Shown: positions 6,969 through 11,428 of the stretch, piece by piece
How positions within the stretch are numbered: position 1 is the first letter of the stretch
How the letters are laid out: each line of letters starts with the position of its first letter
Source of the DNA: an uncultured Verrucomicrobiales bacterium
GTDB taxonomy: Bacteria; Verrucomicrobiota; Verrucomicrobiia; Verrucomicrobiales; DEV007
NCBI GenBank assembly: GCA_937893785.1
Contig: CALCSP010000786.1
Coordinates: 1-11,428 of the forward strand
Direction of reading: 5' to 3'
Length of the DNA: 11,428 nucleotides
Program-made: the position numbers and the translations under genes
The notes under the pieces: generated by a model
What the model was told of the DNA's origin: nothing
The model's database searches: none
Seen by the model: only the letters and a program-made list of their open reading frames with translations

Positions 6969-8492
6969 TTACTTTCTGGCTCCCTTACCCCACCTAGCCT
7001 CCCATATTGAAGCAAGTTTTGCCACTTGGTCAGGATTTTCCTTAGCTAGGTCTTCCGTCTCCGTACGATTTTTTGTAATATTATAAAGTGCCCACGGGCG
7101 CCTTCCCTCACGCACGATTTTGAAATCTCCTTTAACGATCGCGTGAGTGCCCGAATGATTGAAAATATATGCGTGATTGCGATCATTGGATCCTCCCCTG
7201 ATAATCGGCACCAGCGATATACTCTCGTGTGGGTCAATTGCTTCCCCATTCAACTTCTCAGGATACTTTGCCTCACCAAGTTCCAGACAAGTTGCCATCA
7301 TATCAATCACATGACCACGCTGCAGGGTTATTGAGCCAGGCTTGGCCTTCAGACCCTTTGGCCAGTGCATAATGGCAGGCGTGCAGGCTCCCCCGTTATG
7401 CACGTTGGATTTATAACGGCGCAACGGCGTATTCTGGGCATTGGCCCAGTTATGGCCTACACTTCCGTAGGTAAGTGGACCTCCCATTGGCACATCATAG
7501 ACATCGCCGACCGCTACTTTCTTTCCCTCCTTCTTCGCCTTTGCAAGGATATTGTTGGCTGTATTCCAACCGTTACCACCAAGGTGCTCCGGACACGCCC
7601 CATTATCGTGGAAATAAATTATGAATGTATTCTCAAACTGACCCGTACGTTTCAGCGCTGCAGTCATTTGCCCAACAGCCTGATCCATGTGGTCAACCAT
7701 CGCCGCATAAATGGCCATATTCCGGATACGCCACTCTTTATGGTCAATGGTATCCCAATCTTGGACACGGCTCTCTCTCTCGGGTAGCGGCCAGCGCTTG
7801 CTATCAATGACCCCCATCCTGAGCATCCGGGCATAGCGATCCTGTCTTAATTTTTCCCACCCGTCCCGATACATGTTGAGGTATTTCTGGATCGATTTTT
7901 CTGGCGCATGCATAGGCCAGTGTGCCGCAGTAAAGGCAACATACTGAAAGAAGGGCTTTTCTGATTTCGAGAATTCTTCAATCTGTCTTACGGCCTCTTC
8001 TCCGGTCTTATCCGTATAGTAGTAGTCTTCGCCATCCGGCTCAGTAAACTCGGTATTGCGAGCCAGCGTATAGGGATCCCAAAACGAACCCGCACCTGTC
8101 ATTGTGCCATAAAAATCATCGAATCCGCGTTGTATCGGGCCATCTTTCTTGGGATTCATACCAAGGTGCCACTTACCCACCATGCCCGTCTGGTAACCGG
8201 CAGTTTTAAGCACCTCTGCAACTGTGACCTGTGATTTACTAAGTTGATTACTATAACGACCACTCAACATGGTGGCTCGTGTTGGCCAACACCTTGCTGT
8301 GTTGTAAAACTCGGTGAAACGCAAGCCACCTGCTGCAAGCGCATCGAGGTGGGGAGTGTCAATTTCTCCACCAAAACACCCAAGGTCGGAAAACCCCATG
8401 TCATCAGTCAGGATAATAATGATGTTCGGGCGCTTCTCCGCCTGCAAGGCAGCACAAAACATGAGGAAAGCAGCAGCAATAAAAAGACGCAT
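6969..8492 (-). CDS. Exported type I sulfatase (arylsulfatase-like, formylglycine type)
   Basis: A 507-residue secreted sulfatase. The signal peptide is residues 1-18 (MRLFIAAAFLMFCAALQA), followed at once by RPNIIIILTDDMGFSDLG, whose Asp30 and Asp31 bind calcium. The modification site is CWPTR (68-72) within a C-x-P-x-R...S-G motif, so Cys68 should be converted to formylglycine by a maturase encoded elsewhere. Other family landmarks are GKWHLG (106-111), AAHWPMHAP (189-197), and HDNG (295-298) with metal ligands Asp296/Asn297. It hydrolyses sulfate esters, probably on a glycan, outside the cytoplasm; substrate class is not readable. An in-frame ATG exists at 8549, but 8492 is preferred: it gives a standard signal peptide and stands seven bases downstream of a good -10 box. 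The gene heads the minus-strand cluster and diverges from another sulfatase. Confidence 0.94.
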   Translation of the reverse strand: MRLFIAAAFLMFCAALQAEKRPNIIIILTDDMGFSDLGCFGGEIDTPHLDALAAGGLRFTEFYNTARCWPTRATMLSGRYSNQLSKSQVTVAEVLKTAGYQTGMVGKWHLGMNPKKDGPIQRGFDDFYGTMTGAGSFWDPYTLARNTEFTEPDGEDYYYTDKTGEEAVRQIEEFSKSEKPFFQYVAFTAAHWPMHAPEKSIQKYLNMYRDGWEKLRQDRYARMLRMGVIDSKRWPLPERESRVQDWDTIDHKEWRIRNMAIYAAMVDHMDQAVGQMTAALKRTGQFENTFIIYFHDNGACPEHLGGNGWNTANNILAKAKKEGKKVAVGDVYDVPMGGPLTYGSVGHNWANAQNTPLRRYKSNVHNGGACTPAIMHWPKGLKAKPGSITLQRGHVIDMMATCLELGEAKYPEKLNGEAIDPHESISLVPIIRGGSNDRNHAYIFNHSGTHAIVKGDFKIVREGRRPWALYNITKNRTETEDLAKENPDQVAKLASIWEARWGKGARK

Positions 8493-8499
8493 AATAGAA

Positions 8500-8528
8500 A
8501 TTCTAGTGCCAGCGCAGTAAGTTGGCAA
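8500..8528 (-). promoter_or_regulatory. Predicted sigma70-type promoter of the minus-strand sulfatase, nearly leaderless
   Basis: On the minus strand TTGCCA (8528-8523, five of six to the -35 consensus) is followed by 17 bases and TAGAAT (8505-8500, five of six to the -10 consensus). The -10 box ends seven bases before ATG 8492, so transcription would begin at or within a few bases of the start codon. That fits the lack of a Shine-Dalgarno sequence. The -35 box lies inside a GGCATTGCC repeat. Confidence 0.55.
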
Positions 8529-8593
8529 TGCCGATGCTTTCACCGGCATTGCTAATAGTCGATCAATCCTTAAGCATGCCCTTTGGCATTGCC
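8524..8593. repeat. GGCATTGCC repeat array between the divergent sulfatases (candidate operator)
   Basis: GGCATTGC or its complement occurs at 8525-8532 (inverted), 8545-8552 and 8585-8592, so copies start 20 and 40 bases apart, about two and four helical turns. The first two form a perfect 9-bp inverted repeat (8525-8533 with 8544-8552, 10-base loop). The third has an imperfect inverted partner, GCATGCC at 8574-8580. The outer copies extend to GGCATTGCC and overlap the predicted -35 boxes of the two diverging genes. A shared regulator site is inferred. Confidence 0.5.
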
Positions 8594-8617
8594 TGCAAAT
8601 CAGCTTTCATGTATGAC
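8589..8617 (+). promoter_or_regulatory. Predicted promoter of the plus-strand sulfatase
   Basis: TTGCCT (8589-8594, four of six to -35) is followed by 17 bases and TATGAC (8612-8617, four of six to -10), ending six bases before ATG 8624. On its own this is a weak match. It is credible because it repeats the geometry of the opposite promoter: a GGCATTGCC element containing the -35 box, 30 rather than 31 bases before the start codon. Confidence 0.4.
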
Positions 8618-8623
8618 CAATTC

Positions 8624-10192
8624 ATGCCTTATCGATTTCTTTACAATATTCTCTTGGCAAGCCTTGCCCAATTAACCATTGCCTCAGCCGCGGACCATCC
8701 TAATGTGATCTATATCCTAGCCGATGACCTTGGCTATGGTGACCTTTCTCATGCTGGTGGCAAGGCCCCCACTCCACATTGCGATCGTTTGGCCAGGGAG
8801 GGAATGCGGTTTACCGATTCGCACACCACTTCTGGCGTCTGCACACCTACCCGTTATGGCATCCTTACCGGCCGATACAACTGGCGCAGCACCCTGAAAA
8901 AAAGTGTGCTCTGGGGAATGTCAGAACCCTTGATTGAAAAGGAACGGCTGACGGTTCCTGGCTTTTTAAGACAGAACGGTTATCACACTGCAGTGGTAGG
9001 CAAGTGGCACCTTGGACTTGGCTGGAAAATGCTGCCTGACGGAGAAAAGCGCACGCCTAAATCCGGACCTGCCAAGGGTGACGGCTGGCAAATTGATTAC
9101 GCCAAGAAAGTAGACGGAGGTCCTCTGGCAATTGGCTTTGATGAATCATTTATCATCCCGGCATCCTTGGACATGTTTCCCTACCTTTATTTGAAAAACG
9201 ATAAGCCGACCGGATGGGCCAACACGACCAAGGCATTCCTTCAACCCAACCGCCCCGGGCCTGCAACAGAAGACTTTGAAGCCATCAACTGCCTGATTGA
9301 TTTTGCCCGTGAAAGCCGTGCATTTATTGCCTCAAGCGCCAAGGGTGATAAGCCTTTTTTCCTTTACCTGCCACTGACCAGTCCCCACACCCCCATTATT
9401 CCCTCCAAGCAATGGCAGGGAAAGTCCTCCCTCGGCTCCTATGGTGATTTCTTGATGGAAACTGACTGGGTGGTTGGTGAGGTGCTGGCAGAACTGGACA
9501 AACAACAAATCGCTGATAACACGATTGTCATCTTTACAGCCGACAACGGTTGTTCACCAATGGCCAAAATACCTGAACTGGCCAAGAAAGGCCATAAGGC
9601 TAATGGCGACTGGAGGGGACACAAAGCCGACATCTATGAAGGGGGGCACAGAACTCCGTTCTTAGTGCGCTGGCCAAACAAGGTTAAGGGCGGATCAACT
9701 TCAAGCCAAACCATCTGCACGACGGACCTGTTTGCTACCATGGCTGATATCCTTGGCCGGAAAGGCAAGATACCCGAGAATGCTGCTGAGGATTCTTTCT
9801 CATTTTTCAAAGCTCTTACCGACAATGCAACCGACAAGCCCATGCGTCCCTTTACCATCCACCATTCCATCAACGGGTCCTTTGCCATCCGCAAGGGACC
9901 ATGGAAACTTGCCCTTTGCCCTGGATCCGGAGGATGGAGTGCCCCAAGGCCAGCTGCCGCATTCAAGAACAAGGAGCTTCCATTGTTGCAGCTCTATAAC
10001 CTGACCGATGACCCGGCAGAGCAGGATAATCTCTTTGAGAAAAAACCAGAACTAGTCAAAGAGCTTATTGATCAGCTCAATGTCGCCATCCGAAACGGCA
10101 GAACAACTCCGGGCCCGAAACAATCCAACGAAGGATACCCGAACACATTTCATCAGAAAATCCTATCGGCATTTCCGGCACTCAGGAAATAA
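8624..10192 (+). CDS. Exported type I sulfatase (arylsulfatase A-like, formylglycine type)
   Basis: A 522-residue secreted sulfatase. The signal peptide covers about residues 1-23 (MPYRFLYNILLASLAQ...), then HPNVIYILADDLGYGDL with calcium ligands Asp34/Asp35. The activating motif is CTPTRYGILTGR (73-84), so Cys73 should become formylglycine. GKWHLG (126-131), PLTSPHTP (250-257), and ADNG (306-309) with Asp307/Asn308 complete the family set. The protein is only distantly similar to the opposite sulfatase, so different linkages or substrates are likely. Several in-frame starts exist (8576, 8609, 8624). I chose 8624 because it gives the most standard signal peptide and matches the shared promoter spacing; none has a Shine-Dalgarno. 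A PVC-type dehydrogenase gene follows after 67 bases on the same strand, probably co-transcribed. Confidence 0.94.
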   Translation: MPYRFLYNILLASLAQLTIASAADHPNVIYILADDLGYGDLSHAGGKAPTPHCDRLAREGMRFTDSHTTSGVCTPTRYGILTGRYNWRSTLKKSVLWGMSEPLIEKERLTVPGFLRQNGYHTAVVGKWHLGLGWKMLPDGEKRTPKSGPAKGDGWQIDYAKKVDGGPLAIGFDESFIIPASLDMFPYLYLKNDKPTGWANTTKAFLQPNRPGPATEDFEAINCLIDFARESRAFIASSAKGDKPFFLYLPLTSPHTPIIPSKQWQGKSSLGSYGDFLMETDWVVGEVLAELDKQQIADNTIVIFTADNGCSPMAKIPELAKKGHKANGDWRGHKADIYEGGHRTPFLVRWPNKVKGGSTSSQTICTTDLFATMADILGRKGKIPENAAEDSFSFFKALTDNATDKPMRPFTIHHSINGSFAIRKGPWKLALCPGSGGWSAPRPAAAFKNKELPLLQLYNLTDDPAEQDNLFEKKPELVKELIDQLNVAIRNGRTTPGPKQSNEGYPNTFHQKILSAFPALRK

Positions 10193-10259
10193 TCAACGGT
10201 GACTTCTGTTGCTTTGCCCACCGCCAATATTATGAAGCCAGTGTTCACTATTGGATACA

Positions 10260-11428
10260 ATGACTAGAGCTGTACAGTTGCTGATCATGCTCCTGGTATC
10301 GGGATTAACGGCTGCTGGGAAAAATCCCCTCTCCGTTTCCCCGCCAGAAGATGACAACTCAGTCGAGGCACAATTGGAATCCTTCTCGATTGACGAACCA
10401 TTGCAGGTAAACATTTTTGCCGATGAAAGCATGGGAATTGCCAACCCGGTATGCTTCCGATGGGATGAACGCGGGCGACTCTGGGTTCTGTGCACGTGGG
10501 CATATCCACAGCTAGAGCCCGGCATGAAGCCAAACGATAAACTGATCATCCTTGAGGACACTAACAGGGACGGCAGAGCAGATAAAGTTTCCACCTATGC
10601 AGACGGCTTAAACATGCCGACTGGATTCGCGCTCGGTCATGGCGGGGCATACATTGGAAACGGTCGTGACCTGATCCATGTGCGGGACACGACTGGGAAC
10701 GGAAAAGCTGACCAAGTGGAAATCCTGTTTACCGGATTCGGCACGGGCGACACCCACCAGAACATCAACTCCTTCGCTTGGACACCCGGAGGCGAACTGC
10801 TTTTCTGTCAGTGGCTGCACTGCTTCTCACGCGTAGAGACACCGTGGGGTATACGCCGCCTTGATGAGCATGGTTCATGGCGGCTGCGGCCATTGCGCCG
10901 AGAGTTGCACAGTTTTCGGAGAAATTCCGGAGGCGGCAACCCATGGGGCTACGCGTTTGGCAACTGGGGCGAGCCCTTTATCAAAAGTAATGGGGGCGGA
11001 ATCAGTGAGTTACTGCCGAGCATGGTTCATACCGAGCACATCACCGGCGGCTACTGGGGTGGAGCCATGCAGATTGGTGCAACAAAGATCAAATCAATGG
11101 CAATCAATATTGTCGACTCGCCACACCTTCCGGAAGACCTGCAGGGAGATTTCCTGATTGCCGGATATTTCGCGCGCAACATTGCCCGCTTGCGCCCCAC
11201 CACTGACGGAGCAGGGCACAAACTGCAAACTCTCAAGCCTATTCTAACCTCATCACACAATGCCTTCCGCCCGGTGGACCTAAATATCGGTCCTGATGGC
11301 GCACTTTACGTAGCCGACTGGTTCAACCCCATCATTGGTCATTACCAGGCCTCTCTGCGACATCCCCACCGGGACAAGGATCACGGACGCATCTGGCGTA
11401 TTACTGCCAAAGACCGACCACTATTGAA
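10260..11428 (+). CDS. PVC-type putative membrane-bound dehydrogenase domain protein, 3' end cut by the window edge
   Basis: Hand translation from ATG 10260 stays open for 389 residues to the right edge. A signal peptide covers about residues 1-19. The rest matches the N-terminal beta-propeller of the Pirellula/Verrucomicrobium 'putative membrane-bound dehydrogenase' family: FRWDERGRLWVLCTWAYP (66-83), the Asp/Gly-rich loop DTNRDGRADKV (100-110) and its repeat DTTGNGKADQV (143-153), GTGDTHQNINSFAWTPGG (161-178), and the signature WFNPIIGHYQASLRHP (354-369) followed by HGRIWRIT (375-382). Full-length members usually continue into HEAT-like repeats and a c-type haem domain with CxxCH; that part lies beyond the window. 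A role in oxidising a sugar or alcohol is inferred from family naming and context. A weak GGA five bases before the ATG is the only ribosome-binding hint. Confidence 0.87.
   Translation, partial: MTRAVQLLIMLLVSGLTAAGKNPLSVSPPEDDNSVEAQLESFSIDEPLQVNIFADESMGIANPVCFRWDERGRLWVLCTWAYPQLEPGMKPNDKLIILEDTNRDGRADKVSTYADGLNMPTGFALGHGGAYIGNGRDLIHVRDTTGNGKADQVEILFTGFGTGDTHQNINSFAWTPGGELLFCQWLHCFSRVETPWGIRRLDEHGSWRLRPLRRELHSFRRNSGGGNPWGYAFGNWGEPFIKSNGGGISELLPSMVHTEHITGGYWGGAMQIGATKIKSMAINIVDSPHLPEDLQGDFLIAGYFARNIARLRPTTDGAGHKLQTLKPILTSSHNAFRPVDLNIGPDGALYVADWFNPIIGHYQASLRHPHRDKDHGRIWRITAKDRPLL

Noticed and set aside
8522..8623. N-terminal extension of the plus-strand sulfatase by up to 34 residues through upstream in-frame starts.
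   Set aside because: It would bury the signal peptide behind an unrelated segment and translate the repeat and promoter region; start 8624 fits better.
10195..10223. CGGTG ... CACCG complementarity after the plus-strand sulfatase stop.
   Set aside because: Five-bp stem around a loop of about 18 bases and no T-tract; not a credible terminator.
10232..10267. Small frame MKPVFTIGYND overlapping the start of the dehydrogenase-type gene.
   Set aside because: No ribosome-binding site, and it overlaps the start of a well-supported gene in another frame.

Overview
The window reads as a dense catabolic locus from a PVC-superphylum bacterium (Planctomycetota or Verrucomicrobiota; the sequence does not settle which). 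The assignment rests on the gene families present: a Tat-exported DUF1501 protein, an exported xylose-isomerase-like TIM barrel, secreted type I sulfatases, a bacterial sialate O-acetylesterase, and the N-terminal part of a PVC-type 'putative membrane-bound dehydrogenase'. These families are expanded together mainly in these phyla. No tRNA, rRNA, CRISPR array, insertion sequence or integrase was seen, and no gap between genes exceeds about 145 bases.

Layout. Seven minus-strand genes run from about 8492 down to the left edge: a sulfatase (8492-6969), a leucine-rich-repeat protein (6824-5961), a sialate O-acetylesterase-like protein (5896-4130), DUF1501 (4063-2702), the TIM-barrel protein (2609-1764), and two tandem alpha/beta-hydrolase esterases (1750-854, and 857 to the edge, where the gene is cut). 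The two esterases overlap by ATGA. Gaps of 13 to 144 bases, with no convincing terminator, make one long transcript or a few overlapping ones plausible. On the plus strand, diverging from the minus sulfatase, lie a second sulfatase (8624-10192) and a PVC-type dehydrogenase-domain gene (10260 to the right edge, cut).

How the genes may fit together. All nine proteins carry an N-terminal export signal, one of them a twin-arginine signal. Two sulfatases remove sulfate esters, two esterases and the SASA-family enzyme remove acyl groups, and the dehydrogenase-type protein may oxidise a released sugar or alcohol. Together they suggest extracytoplasmic trimming of a sulfated, acylated glycan. No glycoside hydrolase, lyase or transporter is in view.

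The most notable observations are: (1) the LRR protein and its neighbour, the acetylesterase, end in the same roughly 70-residue domain, which resembles the beta domain of the von Hippel-Lindau tumour suppressor; (2) the divergent sulfatase promoters share a GGCATTGCC element placed 30-31 bases before each start codon, overlapping the predicted -35 boxes, and both promoters predict nearly leaderless mRNAs; (3) the 7-mer CGATCAA occurs five times, always in the same orientation and always in or beside a gene-start region. Shine-Dalgarno sequences are weak or absent before most genes; the one perfect copy precedes a 7-codon mini-ORF.
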